Shown: positions 37,138 through 46,759 of the stretch, piece by piece
Numbering within the stretch: position 1 is the first letter of the stretch
Layout of the letters: each line of letters opens with the position of its first letter
NCBI GenBank assembly: GCA_913041145.1
Contig: CAJWHE010000002.1
Coordinates: 82,512 to 146,511, forward strand
Direction of reading: 5' to 3'
From: an uncultured Paracoccaceae bacterium
GTDB lineage: Bacteria > Pseudomonadota > Alphaproteobacteria > Rhodobacterales > Rhodobacteraceae
Length of the DNA stretch: 64,000 bases
Program-made: the position numbers and the translations under genes
The notes under the pieces: model-generated
Seen by the model: the letters and a program-made list of their open reading frames with translations, nothing else
Database searches by the model: none
Told to the model about the DNA's origin: nothing

Positions 37138-39978
37138 TTATTTTGGAGTTAGCTTACTTCTTAAAAGAGTAAGTGGGTGTCCATGCAATGATAAACGCAT
37201 AGAAGCGTAATCCTCGGCTATATGCTCTCCTATATGCATTTTTTTTGGAACATAGTTTGATAGCTCCTTTATGTTTTCTCCTTCAAGGCTTTTTTCAAAA
37301 AGTGGTAATGTCTTTCTGCTGGTAATAGATTTAGCATCCCATAAAGCTTTGCGGCGATCTATACCCATATCAATAAATGCATCTGCTTCTGCTAATGTGA
37401 CTAATATGTGGGGAGGTGTTCCAGCGCGACGCCAGACATCTTCTATAGTTAAGTAACCATTTCCACGAGCACTTATAATCCAATCAATCTCACTTTTTTG
37501 TAAAGACTTTATTTGGCAAAAACCCAGACGTAATGCCATCTCACCACTACTGTCTGGTTCTAAAACATTTTGCCAATAACTATGGTTTATTGATACAGGC
37601 CTAATAGTTACGTTATGGACTTTTGCATCTTGAACGATTTGTGCTGGAGCATAAAAACCCATAGGCTGAGAGTTTAATAATGCACAAGAAAATACTTCTG
37701 GGTAATGACATTTTATCCATGCTGATGCGTAGACAAGAAAGGCAAAGCTTGCAGCGTGGCTTTCTGGGAAGCCATAGCTACCAAAGCCTTCTATTTGTGA
37801 AAAGCAACGATAAGAAAACTCTTCTTCATAACCATTTAAGAGCATGCCTTTTACGAATTTATTACGAAAACTACTTATATCCCCATTTTTTTTAAATGTA
37901 GTTAGTGAACGACGTAGTTGATCTGCTTCTGTAGGTGTAAAGCCAGCACCAATAATTGCAATTTGCATGGCTTGTTCTTGGAAAAGTGGGACGCCAAGTG
38001 TCTTCTTTAAAACTTCACCAAGCTTATTAGATGGAAAAATTACTTCTTCCTCTCCATTGCGCCGTCTTAAAAATGGATGAACCATTTTTCCTTGGATAGG
38101 CCCAGGACGAACGATAGCAACCTGAATGACAAGATCATAAAAACATTTTGGTTTCATTCTTGGTAAAAAATTCATTTGAGCACGGCTCTCCACTTGAAAC
38201 ACGCCTAAGCTATCTCCCTTGCTAAGCATTGTATAAGTAGATTGATCTTCTGGAGGTATTGTTGAGAGAGTATATTCGAGACCATAATAGCTTTTAATTA
38301 AGCTAAAAGCTTTTTGTATACATGTTAACATCCCGAGAGATAAAATATCCACCTTAAGAATTCCAAGCGTGTCTATATCATCTTTGTCCCAACAAATAAT
38401 AGTTCTGCCTTCCATTGTAGCATTTTCTATCGGCACCAACTCGTCTAATCGACTATCAGTTATAATAAAACCGCCAACATGTTGTGATAAGTGCCTAGGA
38501 AAACCTTGAATTTCATTTATTAACTTCAACGAAAGAGAAAGTCGACTGTCAGAGGGGTCGAGTCCAAGCTCTTTAATTTTATCATTATTGATATTTTTTG
38601 AAGACCCAAATCCCCATATTTGAGAGCTTAGTGATGTTATAGTACTTTCTGAAAGCCCCATAGCTTTTCCAACTTCTCGTACGGCACTCTTCCCTCTGTA
38701 GTGAATTACTGTAGCGCAAAGGCCTGCTCTATGCCTTCCATATTTTTTATATATGTATTGTATGACTTCTTCCCGTCGACTGTGTTCAAAGTCTACATCA
38801 ATATCTGGAGGTTCATTTCGAGCTTCAGAAACAAAACGTTCAAATACCATAGAGCCAATTTCCGGACTAACAGAGGTTATTCCTAGGCAGTAACAAACTA
38901 CCGAATTTGCAGCAGAACCACGACCCTGACATAGAATATTTTGCGACCTAGCAAAATAGACAATGTCATTTACTGTTAGAAAGTAAGATTCATATTTGAG
39001 CTTATTTATAAGTGTAAGCTCGTGTTCAAGCATTTTTCTAACCTTTCTTGTAGCACCTTCTGGATAACGCCAGCTTAGGCCTTCGTAAGAAAGGTTTTTT
39101 AATCTTTGGTGTGGAGTCATTCCAGCGTTAACCTCAGATGGATAGTCCTGACGTAATTCTGCTAAAGAAAAATTACATAAGTCAGAAACCTCATTGGTGC
39201 GATATACAGACTCTTCAAACCCTTTAAAGATTGTTAACATCTCAGAGTGGTTTCGTAGCCTTTTTTCTGAGTTTGTTTGAGCTGAATAGCCTAATTTCTC
39301 AACCTGAAGGTTATTTCTTATGCATGTTAAGATATCAGTTAGTTTCCTACGATTTCCAATATGCATTAAAGGAGCTGCCGATGCTATTGTGGGAATACAT
39401 AAACCTTGAGAGATTTTAGATAGATGTTTAAATCTTATGTGATCCTGTCCGTCATAAAGAGGGTTAAGTAAAAAGAAACTATTTTTTCTAAAAGAATTTA
39501 CTATTTTTTGACAACTATTTAACCAGTAATCTGGACTAGTCTCGTTTTTTTGAGCCTCCTCAGAGGGATGAATTAATAGTATAAGATTAGATCCAAATTC
39601 TAGAAGGTCCCTTGTATTTATATTGCATTGACCTTTTGGAGCTGATTGACGGCCTTTTGATATAATACGTGACATCTCACTCCAAGCTAATTTTGTTGGG
39701 GCTAGAGCATTTAAGCAGAATCCATTATTGAGTACTAGTTTTGTTGCGGGAATTAATCGTGGGGAGCATTTATAGTTTTTTGTTTGAGATTCTTTTCTGC
39801 TTAGAGCAATTTTAATACATTCTTTATGAGCCCTCACAATGCCGGCAACAGAGTTAACATCTGTAATAGCAAAAGCTTCCATTCCAATTGAGGCTACACG
39901 ATTAGCGTATTCCTCTGGGTGAGAGCCTCCAGTTAGAAAAGTAAAGTTTGATGTGATGTTTAGTTCTATAAATTTCAT
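37138..39978 (-). CDS. dnaE2: DnaE2, error-prone DNA polymerase (C-terminally short)
   Basis: C-family polymerase alpha subunit used in damage-induced translesion synthesis with ImuA/ImuB. The product of 946 residues begins MKFIELNITSNFTFLTGGSHPEEYA (PHP domain, without the usual metal-binding set), then the polymerase core with RGSAANSVVCYCLGIT, the catalytic PPDIDVDFEHSRREEVIQYIY, and FQEQAMQIAI, SYGFPESHAASFAFLVYASAW. It ends after EDYASMRLSLHGHPLTLLR, where the OB-fold domain (~100 residues) of normal DnaE2 should begin. I start at ATG 39978 where homologues begin; GTG six codons upstream is possible. imuA and imuB are not adjacent. Confidence 0.9.
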   Translation of the reverse strand: MKFIELNITSNFTFLTGGSHPEEYANRVASIGMEAFAITDVNSVAGIVRAHKECIKIALSRKESQTKNYKCSPRLIPATKLVLNNGFCLNALAPTKLAWSEMSRIISKGRQSAPKGQCNINTRDLLEFGSNLILLIHPSEEAQKNETSPDYWLNSCQKIVNSFRKNSFFLLNPLYDGQDHIRFKHLSKISQGLCIPTIASAAPLMHIGNRRKLTDILTCIRNNLQVEKLGYSAQTNSEKRLRNHSEMLTIFKGFEESVYRTNEVSDLCNFSLAELRQDYPSEVNAGMTPHQRLKNLSYEGLSWRYPEGATRKVRKMLEHELTLINKLKYESYFLTVNDIVYFARSQNILCQGRGSAANSVVCYCLGITSVSPEIGSMVFERFVSEARNEPPDIDVDFEHSRREEVIQYIYKKYGRHRAGLCATVIHYRGKSAVREVGKAMGLSESTITSLSSQIWGFGSSKNINNDKIKELGLDPSDSRLSLSLKLINEIQGFPRHLSQHVGGFIITDSRLDELVPIENATMEGRTIICWDKDDIDTLGILKVDILSLGMLTCIQKAFSLIKSYYGLEYTLSTIPPEDQSTYTMLSKGDSLGVFQVESRAQMNFLPRMKPKCFYDLVIQVAIVRPGPIQGKMVHPFLRRRNGEEEVIFPSNKLGEVLKKTLGVPLFQEQAMQIAIIGAGFTPTEADQLRRSLTTFKKNGDISSFRNKFVKGMLLNGYEEEFSYRCFSQIEGFGSYGFPESHAASFAFLVYASAWIKCHYPEVFSCALLNSQPMGFYAPAQIVQDAKVHNVTIRPVSINHSYWQNVLEPDSSGEMALRLGFCQIKSLQKSEIDWIISARGNGYLTIEDVWRRAGTPPHILVTLAEADAFIDMGIDRRKALWDAKSITSRKTLPLFEKSLEGENIKELSNYVPKKMHIGEHIAEDYASMRLSLHGHPLTLLRSKLTPK

Positions 39979-40234
39979 TGGAAAGATTTTGTTCACTGTT
40001 TGTTCTTTATCTAAATCTTATTTATATTGATGTATGTCAATACATTTTCAGATCTTAGTTATCATAAGGCTAATATAGTTAAAGGTATGTGCAACTATTT
40101 CCTAATAATTTAAATTATATTGTTAGTATTGTGATAAGAAAAAAAATGTATTCTCTATTAAATAAAAGAACCTTAGGTTTTTTTAACTTTTTGGTGTTTA
40201 ATCAAGATATTATAAAAATAGGAGTATAAAAACT
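39979..40234. other. Non-coding gap upstream of dnaE2 and the YdcH gene
   Basis: About 250 bp of AT-rich sequence between the divergent dnaE2 and YdcH-like genes. It should hold both promoters. I see no LexA-like box of the alphaproteobacterial form (GTTC-N7-GTTC) and no hairpin or RNA gene that I can support. Confidence 0.4.
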
Positions 40235-40408
40235 ATGTCGTTGAACAATTACCTTAAGAAACTAAAAAGTAAGCATCTGACATTGAAGGACAACATAAAA
40301 AGTGCGCAGGCGAATTTAGCAACAGATGATAAAAATATTGTTCTTATGAAAAAAATGAAACTAAGAATAAAAGAGAAAATTTTTAGAATGGAACAGAATT
40401 TTAATTAG
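40235..40408 (+). CDS. YdcH (DUF465) family small protein
   Basis: Protein of 57 residues of the YdcH/DUF465 family, short coiled-coil proteins of unknown function common in alphaproteobacteria. It begins MSLNNYLKKLKSKHLTLKDN, has a central ATDDKNIVLMKKMKLRIKEKI, and matches the family pattern of a helix, a short break with D-D, and a second helix with KKxKLRLKE. GGAG lies about 10 nt before the ATG. It stands alone between the 5' end of dnaE2 and a long AT-rich gap. Confidence 0.8.
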   Translation: MSLNNYLKKLKSKHLTLKDNIKSAQANLATDDKNIVLMKKMKLRIKEKIFRMEQNFN

Positions 40409-40777
40409 ATATCAAAATTGGTATTTTTAAAAATTATGGTTTAATTTCAGTTGTACTATTTCTAGTTTTTTAAAACTGTAATTAGTTATAATAATTAAAT
40501 TTAATATTAGGGCAAAAATTAATGATTCAGTTATAGTTCTAGGTTTAGATTAGAATAATAACTAGATAAGAACCCTTGGCATTTATTTTTTAGCTTAGTT
40601 TTTGGTAAAATGGGGAAGATGTTTGATTAAAAATAGAAGATATGAGTTACTATACCAAAAAAAGAAAGAGTAACTTTACATACTTTAATATTATAAATTT
40701 AAAGAGATATTAACTGGAACCTATACAATTTATAGTAAAGTTCATATTACTTATTATAATCTAAAATTGGAAACACT
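40409..40777. other. Intergenic gap with no recognisable gene
   Basis: About 370 bp of very AT-rich DNA between the YdcH gene and the GST gene. An inverted repeat AGTTACT (40645-40651) / AGTAACT (40669-40675) with a 17-nt purine-rich loop is the only structure I noticed; it has no following T-tract. No ORF with a credible start and ribosome-binding site was found. Confidence 0.5.
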
Positions 40778-41443
40778 ATGCATCGCCTTTATCACTTTGT
40801 TCTTTCTCCTTTTTGTCGAAAAGTAAGATTAGTTTTGGCAGAAAAAAAAATTGAAATAGAGCTTATCCAAGAGCGTTACTGGGACAAATCAGCTGATTTT
40901 TTAAAACGTAATCCAGCCGGAAAAGTTCCAGTTCTAAAAACTAATGGATTTTTTTTGAGTGATAGTCAGTCTATTTGTGAGTATTTAGAAGAAACACTAC
41001 CAACACATGCGTTGATCCCAGAAGATTTTGTAGAACGTGCAGAAGTGAGACGGTTGGTTTTTTGGTTTGATGATAAGTTCTACAATGATGTAACAGTAAA
41101 TCTTCTTTATGAAAGACTAACAAAAAAAATAGTGGGATTAGGTCAACCTGATGGTCAAAAAATAAAAAAAGGTGCTCAAAACATAAAGATTCATTTAGAT
41201 TATATGGATAAACTTTTAGAAGATAGATCTTGGCTTGCTGGTAGTTACCTAACTCTTGCTGATTTTACCGCTGCTGCGCACCTTTCATGCCTTGATTATA
41301 TTTCAGATGTTGATTGGAATAGAAGTAGTAATGTTAAAGATTGGTATGCAAAAATAAAGTCTCGACCGGCTTTTAGATCAATTCTAGCAGATCAGGTTTC
41401 AGGGTTTCCACCACCGCCACATTATACGGATTTAGACTTTTGA
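40778..41443 (+). CDS. Glutathione S-transferase family protein
   Basis: Protein of 221 residues with an N-terminal thioredoxin-like GST domain ([57 protein letters not shown]) and an all-helical C-terminal domain ending in [25 protein letters not shown]. The SPFC position is where catalytic Ser/Cys lie in this superfamily. The substrate is not known. The queG start codon overlaps its stop, so the two are co-translated. Confidence 0.9.
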   Translation: MHRLYHFVLSPFCRKVRLVLAEKKIEIELIQERYWDKSADFLKRNPAGKVPVLKTNGFFLSDSQSICEYLEETLPTHALIPEDFVERAEVRRLVFWFDDKFYNDVTVNLLYERLTKKIVGLGQPDGQKIKKGAQNIKIHLDYMDKLLEDRSWLAGSYLTLADFTAAAHLSCLDYISDVDWNRSSNVKDWYAKIKSRPAFRSILADQVSGFPPPPHYTDLDF

Positions 41444-42477
41444 GTCTAAAAAAGAAACTATATAAAAAAGCTTTGTCAGAGGGGTTTTCAAAAGTAGGAA
41501 TATGTAAACCAGATTCTATCCCGGAAACAGAAATAAGGTTAAAAGAATTTTTAGGGAATGATTTTCACGGACAAATGTCGTGGATGAAAGATACCTTTGA
41601 GCGCCGCAGTAATCCCGTGCACCTCTGGTCAGAGGTCAAGTCTATAATTATGTTTGCAGATTTATACACCCCCAAAAATGACCCTATGGCATTACAGAAA
41701 TCATCTGAAAATGGAATGATTTCTGTTTACGCACAAAACCGTGATTATCATGATATTATAAAAAAGAGACTAAAAAAAGTTGGTGGTTGGTTGGTTGAGC
41801 AACAACCTTCAGAGCAAATAAAGGTTTTCGTTGATACAGCTCCATTAATGGAAAAACCGTTAGCACAGGCTGCAGGAATAGGTTGGCAAGGTAAGCATAC
41901 AAATTTAGTGTCTCGTGATTTAGGAAATTGGTTTTTTTTAGGATCAATATTAACGACTATAGAGTTAGAGCCTGATTCATCAGAGTTAGATAGTTGTGGA
42001 ACTTGTAGAGCGTGTCTTGATGTTTGCCCGACTAATGCTTTTCCAGCACCATATAAATTAGATGCTACAAAGTGTATATCGTATCTAACTATTGAACATA
42101 GAGGGCCTGTAGATATTAATTTAAGGGGTAGTTTAGGAAACCATATTTATGGTTGTGATGATTGTTTAGCAGTATGTCCTTGGAATAAATTTGCTAAAAC
42201 TAGTTCAGAAATTCGTTACAGTGCAAGAGAAGATCTTAGATCACCTAACCTTGGGGACCTTTCTTCTTTAAGTGATGATGAGTTTAGAAAAAAGTTTAGT
42301 GGTTCTCCAATTAAAAGAATAGGTCGAAACAGATTTGTTAGAAATGTTTTGTATGCTATAGGTAATTCCAAAAGTAAAAAATTAGCACAGTATGCTTCTA
42401 AACTGACAAACGATACAGATTATGCTGTTTCTGATGCAGCGAAGTGGGCTCTCGAAAATATTAATGTGGATTCCTAA
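41440..42477 (+). CDS. queG: Epoxyqueuosine reductase QueG
   Basis: Iron-sulfur and cobalamin enzyme that reduces epoxyqueuosine to queuosine in tRNA. The 345 residues have the cobalamin-binding N-terminal part ([54 protein letters not shown]) and two [4Fe-4S] motifs: [16 protein letters not shown] with [11 protein letters not shown], and [19 protein letters not shown]-like C-terminus follows. The start is TTG at 41440, overlapping the GST stop. The epimerase gene starts at the next base after its stop. Confidence 0.94.
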   Translation: MSLKKKLYKKALSEGFSKVGICKPDSIPETEIRLKEFLGNDFHGQMSWMKDTFERRSNPVHLWSEVKSIIMFADLYTPKNDPMALQKSSENGMISVYAQNRDYHDIIKKRLKKVGGWLVEQQPSEQIKVFVDTAPLMEKPLAQAAGIGWQGKHTNLVSRDLGNWFFLGSILTTIELEPDSSELDSCGTCRACLDVCPTNAFPAPYKLDATKCISYLTIEHRGPVDINLRGSLGNHIYGCDDCLAVCPWNKFAKTSSEIRYSAREDLRSPNLGDLSSLSDDEFRKKFSGSPIKRIGRNRFVRNVLYAIGNSKSKKLAQYASKLTNDTDYAVSDAAKWALENINVDS

Positions 42478-43335
42478 ATGAGACTTTTGAGTTTTGGACA
42501 TGGTTACTCAGCTCAGGCTTTAGCGGACATTTTATTACCACTGGGGTGGAAAATTAGAGCTACGACTCGGAGTAAAGAAAAGTTTAATAAAATTGTGAAA
42601 CCTGGAATAGTAGCTCGAACTTGGCCAGATCAGTTATTAATTGATGACTTAGAGTGGGCAACTCATTTATTAATATCTATTGCTCCAGATAAGTATGAAG
42701 ATTTAGTACTTAAAGAATTTAGAGAAAAAATTATTAAAAATATCAAACACTTTAATTGGGTTGGCTATCTGTCGACTACAGGTGTGTATGGAAACTACGA
42801 CGGTGCTTGGGTAGACGAAAAGGAAAAACTAAAACCAAGCACACTTAGAGGTCAATATAGGGTGGATGCAGAAAAAGACTGGTTAAGGTTATTTGAAACG
42901 TACAATTTACCCCTTCATATTTTTCGCCTTGCTGGCATTTATGGCCCTGGTCGCGGACCATTTTCAAAAGTTAAGTCAGGATTAGCTAGAAGAGTAATAA
43001 AAAAGAACCAAGTGTTTAGTCGGATACATGTTGAAGATATAGCCCAAACTTTAAGCGCATCAATCCTTAAGCCGAACCCTGGAGCGATATATAATGTTTG
43101 TGATGATCATCCTGCACCTCCAGAAGAGGTCATTTCGTATGCTGCGCATTTGCTAGGATTACCAAACCCTCCCAGAGTTAAGTTTGAAGATGCTAATATG
43201 ACTGAAATGGCTCGTAGCTTTTATTTGGAATCGAAAAGAGTTAGAAATAATAAAATAAAAAATGAGTTAGGTGTACTATTAAAATATCCTAACTATAAGG
43301 TAGGCTTAAAAGCATTAATCAAAGAAAAAATTTAA
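42478..43335 (+). CDS. NAD(P)-dependent epimerase/dehydratase-like protein
   Basis: Short-chain-dehydrogenase-fold protein of 285 residues resembling YeeZ. The N-terminal dinucleotide loop is degenerate (LSFGHGYSAQALADIL); then WVGYLSTTGVYGNYDGAWVDE contains the Ser/Thr-Tyr region, and FRLAGIYGPGRGPFSKVKSG and RIHVEDIAQTLSASI are typical of the extended SDR group. The ATG follows the queG TAA directly, so it is the third gene of GST-queG-epimerase. Substrate unknown. Confidence 0.85.
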   Translation: MRLLSFGHGYSAQALADILLPLGWKIRATTRSKEKFNKIVKPGIVARTWPDQLLIDDLEWATHLLISIAPDKYEDLVLKEFREKIIKNIKHFNWVGYLSTTGVYGNYDGAWVDEKEKLKPSTLRGQYRVDAEKDWLRLFETYNLPLHIFRLAGIYGPGRGPFSKVKSGLARRVIKKNQVFSRIHVEDIAQTLSASILKPNPGAIYNVCDDHPAPPEEVISYAAHLLGLPNPPRVKFEDANMTEMARSFYLESKRVRNNKIKNELGVLLKYPNYKVGLKALIKEKI

Positions 43336-43376
43336 GTTAAGTGGGTTACAATGATTTATTGGATAAGAAATATTTA

Positions 43377-43907
43377 ATGTCTGTTTTTTCTTATAAAAAG
43401 AAGTTTTCAATATTTCTGACATGGGTTCTTTTTATTTTAATAATTACATTACTAGCCTCATGTGGTAGTAAAAGCTTTTATAAGTATAATGGTCTACAGA
43501 TAACTCGTATTGATGTCTTTAAATCAAAACGAATTTTGATAGTTTATCATAATGATAAAATTATTAAAAAATACCCAATAGATTTAGGTTTTGATCCAAA
43601 GGGACCAAAAAGAATTGAGGGTGATGGAAAAACTCCTGAGGGTAAATATATTATAAATGTACACAACCCTAATAGTGCATTTTATCTTTCTTTAGGAGTA
43701 TCTTACCCTAACACAAAAGATAGAGCTTATGCAAAACTGTTAGGCAAGCCCCCAGGAGGAGAAATTTTTATTCATGGTCAGCCAAACAATGAGAGGAAAA
43801 AAAAAGGATCAGATTGGACGGCAGGTTGCATCGCATTAAAAAATCGTCATATCAAACAATTATACTCTATGGTTGAAAATGGTACACAAATCTATATCCA
43901 CCCATAA
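43377..43907 (+). CDS. L,D-transpeptidase family lipoprotein (YkuD domain)
   Basis: Predicted peptidoglycan cross-linking or protein-attaching enzyme of 176 residues. The N-terminus has a lipoprotein signal ending in LLASC (Cys29). The YkuD domain follows: KRILIVYHNDKIIKKYPIDLG, GDGKTPEGKYIIN, and the catalytic motif IFIHGQPN...GSDWTAGCIALKN with His and Cys. I place the start at ATG 43377 (GGATAAGA upstream); a GTG 12 codons earlier would give a poor signal peptide. First of three cell-wall-related genes here. Confidence 0.88.
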   Translation: MSVFSYKKKFSIFLTWVLFILIITLLASCGSKSFYKYNGLQITRIDVFKSKRILIVYHNDKIIKKYPIDLGFDPKGPKRIEGDGKTPEGKYIINVHNPNSAFYLSLGVSYPNTKDRAYAKLLGKPPGGEIFIHGQPNNERKKKGSDWTAGCIALKNRHIKQLYSMVENGTQIYIHP

Positions 43908-43919
43908 TGAAAGGAGTCA

Positions 43920-44426
43920 CTAATCTCCAGTTATTAAGGTCCACCAAATTTTTCCGTTGGGCTCTTGAAAATACCCAAAACCAAGTTTCTTTGCTTTAGG
44001 TGATAAGAGGACATTTCTAGTATCTTTTTGTTTTATCCAGGCAGAGACTGTTTCAATTTCAGTTTCATATGTTTCAGAAATATTTTCACCTATTAGGTTT
44101 CCAGGGTAATTAAAGCGCCTTACTCTTTCCAGTGGGGATGACCCGTCGGAACCAAAATGCCACGCTCTATTTTGAACGGACATATCTCTCGAGTGAGTTT
44201 TTGCGGCAGCATTTAACTTGCTATCTAATTTTAATGATTTTCCCCCACTTGCTACTCTTATTGAGTTAATGGAATCTAAAACACGAAATTGAATTTTTAT
44301 ACTATCGGCAACATTTATACGATATAAGTTTGGAAGAGGTTTTCCATCTGGACCTATTTTTACAGTTGTTGTGCAACTAATTGGAATAAGGCAGACAGTT
44401 ATAAAAATTATTAAATAGCGGATCAT
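43920..44426 (-). CDS. CAP/SCP-domain lipoprotein
   Basis: Predicted exported protein of 168 residues. The signal ends in a lipobox-like LIPISC (Cys18). The CAP (YkwD/SCP) domain covers about 60-165: INSIRVASGGKSLKLDSKLNAAAKTHSRDMSVQNRAWHFGSDGSSPLERVRRFNYPGNLIGENI and LLSPKAKKLGFGYF. The start is ATG 44426, preceded by AGGA at 9 nt. It lies on the opposite strand between two L,D-transpeptidase genes. Function of bacterial CAP proteins is largely unknown. Confidence 0.85.
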   Translation of the reverse strand: MIRYLIIFITVCLIPISCTTTVKIGPDGKPLPNLYRINVADSIKIQFRVLDSINSIRVASGGKSLKLDSKLNAAAKTHSRDMSVQNRAWHFGSDGSSPLERVRRFNYPGNLIGENISETYETEIETVSAWIKQKDTRNVLLSPKAKKLGFGYFQEPNGKIWWTLITGD

Positions 44427-44585
44427 TATAAAAATTCCTTTTCTCAACTTTAGTAATAGCCAGATATCTAATACAGACTATGCCTATGAAATATTCCAAA
44501 ATAACTAAATAAACAAACGTTTTAGTTGAAGGTTAAAAATAATAGTAATAAAGTGACTCTAACTTAATTTTTTGGAAGTGGTAAA

Positions 44586-45188
44586 ATGCATAATAATAAA
44601 AAATTTAAGTTTAGTAGACGAACTTTTGTGTCAGGAACCTTTGCTATTGGACTGAGTGTGGGGTCTGGAGTTAGAGCTCAAACAATATCTGGAACAACAG
44701 AAATAGAAGCAGATATATCACCTGTTGTAAGAAGAAATATTTCTAGTTTTCGTTCACTTGAGTGGAGGCCATATTTTAAGAATCTGAAAAAGGGTGCTAT
44801 TCTTGTGGATATAACGAGTCGGGCATTACACATGTGGACGGAGAAAGAAATTTACTCATTATACCCTACTAGTGTACCTATGTCGGATGATTTAATTAAG
44901 TATGGTAGAACTTCTGTAGTAAAGAAAGTTGTTGGGCCTACTTGGAGTCCAACACCAGAGATGAAAAAAAGAAACCCAGAGTGGCCAGATTTTGTTCCAG
45001 CGGGTCCGGATAACCCTCTCGGTACTCATGCATTGTATCTTGGCTGGAGGTATTACCGAATTCATGGAACACATGATACTCGTAAGATTGGTCGCCGGTC
45101 GTCAAATGGATGTATTGGTCTATATAATGAACAGATTGAAGAAGTTTTTAAGAAATCAGTTGTTGGGACACAGGTTCTAGTAATTTAA
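44586..45188 (+). CDS. L,D-transpeptidase with Tat signal (ErfK/YbiS/YkuD)
   Basis: Second L,D-transpeptidase, 200 residues. The N-terminus SRRTFVSGTFAIGLSVGSGVRA is a twin-arginine signal. The YkuD domain runs from about residue 70: GAILVDITSRALHMWTEKEIYSLYP to the catalytic YRIHGTHDTRKIGRRSSNGCIGLYN (His, Ser-x-Gly-Cys). The WSPTPEMKKRNPEWPDFVPAGPDNPLGTHALYLG insert is typical of alphaproteobacterial members. It likely forms 3-3 peptidoglycan cross-links or attaches outer-membrane proteins to peptidoglycan. Confidence 0.92.
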   Translation: MHNNKKFKFSRRTFVSGTFAIGLSVGSGVRAQTISGTTEIEADISPVVRRNISSFRSLEWRPYFKNLKKGAILVDITSRALHMWTEKEIYSLYPTSVPMSDDLIKYGRTSVVKKVVGPTWSPTPEMKKRNPEWPDFVPAGPDNPLGTHALYLGWRYYRIHGTHDTRKIGRRSSNGCIGLYNEQIEEVFKKSVVGTQVLVI

Positions 45189-45304
45189 CTTTATTATTAG
45201 AAAGAGGTAGGGTTCTATAATATTGATATTAATTAAATATTATTCTAATCTGGCTTATATTAATGCTATCAAGTTACACTTTTTATAATAAATTTGGGGG
45301 AAAA

Positions 45305-45475
45305 ATGAAAAAATTTACTATTGTAACTATTTTATTAATTTTAATTACTTCGTCTTCTTACGCATCTGGTTTAACTGACCCAGTAGTGAAGAGTCCAGTT
45401 GTCTCGGAGCAAGGTGATAATAAGAGTGGTGGGTTTAAAAAGTTTATTCTTCTTCTTCTTCTTTTTGCAATTTAA
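45305..45475 (+). CDS. Small exported/membrane protein, Rhodobacterales type
   Basis: Protein of 56 residues with a signal peptide (MKKFTIVTILLILITSSSYA), a short polar middle with GLTDPVVKSPVVSEQ, and a hydrophobic C-terminal segment after a lysine pair (GGFKKFILLLLLFAI). GGGGGA lies just upstream of the ATG. Similar short proteins with a DPVV motif and a C-terminal hydrophobic stretch recur in Rhodobacterales as I recall, without known function. Confidence 0.65.
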   Translation: MKKFTIVTILLILITSSSYASGLTDPVVKSPVVSEQGDNKSGGFKKFILLLLLFAI

Positions 45476-45529
45476 TAGGGTAAAGATTGCAGTTTTAATT
45501 AATAAGTTTAAGTTTTATTAATATTTAAA

Positions 45530-46714
45530 TTAATTGATCCCGAGCTCTTTCTTCATAACAGCTGACGATTTTTTTTCTCGTTGTGTTGATGATTTAAGTT
45601 GGCCACAAGCAGCCATTATATCTTCTCCACGAGGTTTTCTAATAGGGGAGGCATAGCCAGCATTGTGGATAATGTCAGAGAAGGCTTTAATTCGAGCTTT
45701 GTCAGATCTCTTATAAGGAGCATTAGGCCATTCATTAAAAGGTATAAGGTTAATTTTTGCTGGGATTCCTTTAATTAAACTTATCAGCCGGCGAGCATCT
45801 GCATCACTATCATTGATATCTTTAAGCATTACATACTCAAAGGTAATTCTTTCACTATTCGAAGCCTTTGGATATTCCCTAAGGGCTTTTATTAATGTCG
45901 AAATGTTCCATCGTTTATTAATTGGAACAAGATTGTTTCGGATTTCATCTGTTGTGCCATGGAATGATACCGCTAAAAGGCAACCAATTTCAGATGCGGT
46001 TCGAGAGATTTCGGGAACTACACCTGATGTAGATAAAGTTATACGCCTTCTGCTAAGACTGATCCCTTCTGGATCCATAGCTATTTTCATAGCATCACGG
46101 ACATTTTCAAAATTATAAAGTGGTTCACCCATCCCCATCAATACTATATTAGATAAAAGTCGCGGCTTTTTTTCTTGAGTATCTGTATTTTTTGGCCATT
46201 CATTTAAATCATCTTTGACTAACATAACTTGGCCAATTATTTCTCCAGCAGTTAAATTCCTAACTAACTTCTGTGTCCCTGTATGACAAAAAGAGCAGGT
46301 TAGAGTACACCCCACCTGGCTTGATATGCATAATGTACCTCTATCTTCTTCAGGAATGTAAACAACTTCGACTTCGTGGCGCCCTATTATTCTAACTAAA
46401 TATTTTCGTGTTCCATCAGAACTCTCTTGTTTTTCTATAATTTCTGGGACGTCTATTGAATAATTTTCTGCTAGACTCTGTTGAAGTGATTTTGAAAGGT
46501 TTGTCATTTCATCAAAATTTCGTACACCCCTGAAATAAATCCAATGCCAAATTTGCTTAATTCGCATATTTAGTTGTTTATCAAGAACACCAACTAGAGT
46601 TAACTTCTCTTTTAATTGCTCACGGGTTTGACCAACAAGGTTTATTTTTTTTGTTACAGCAGTGATACGAGGTATAACCTTAAAATCATTTACAATATAA
46701 TTAATATCAGACAT
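45530..46714 (-). CDS. rlmN: RlmN, dual-specificity 23S rRNA/tRNA adenine-2 methyltransferase
   Basis: Radical-SAM enzyme that methylates A2503 of 23S rRNA and A37 of some tRNAs. The 394 residues include the radical-SAM cluster motif [11 protein letters not shown] (CxxxCxxC) near residue 135, [29 protein letters not shown] and [23 protein letters not shown], and the catalytic C-terminal Cys in [17 protein letters not shown] precedes the ATG. It follows ialB by 45 bp in the same direction. Confidence 0.96.
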   Translation of the reverse strand: MSDINYIVNDFKVIPRITAVTKKINLVGQTREQLKEKLTLVGVLDKQLNMRIKQIWHWIYFRGVRNFDEMTNLSKSLQQSLAENYSIDVPEIIEKQESSDGTRKYLVRIIGRHEVEVVYIPEEDRGTLCISSQVGCTLTCSFCHTGTQKLVRNLTAGEIIGQVMLVKDDLNEWPKNTDTQEKKPRLLSNIVLMGMGEPLYNFENVRDAMKIAMDPEGISLSRRRITLSTSGVVPEISRTASEIGCLLAVSFHGTTDEIRNNLVPINKRWNISTLIKALREYPKASNSERITFEYVMLKDINDSDADARRLISLIKGIPAKINLIPFNEWPNAPYKRSDKARIKAFSDIIHNAGYASPIRKPRGEDIMAACGQLKSSTQREKKSSAVMKKELGIN

Positions 46715-46759
46715 CTGTCACCTTATTAAAAAATGTAACTTTTAGCTGAAAGATTATTA

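Noticed and set aside
40645..40675. Inverted repeat AGTTACT/AGTAACT as a terminator
   Set aside because: Stem of only 7 A/T-rich pairs, long loop and no T-tract.
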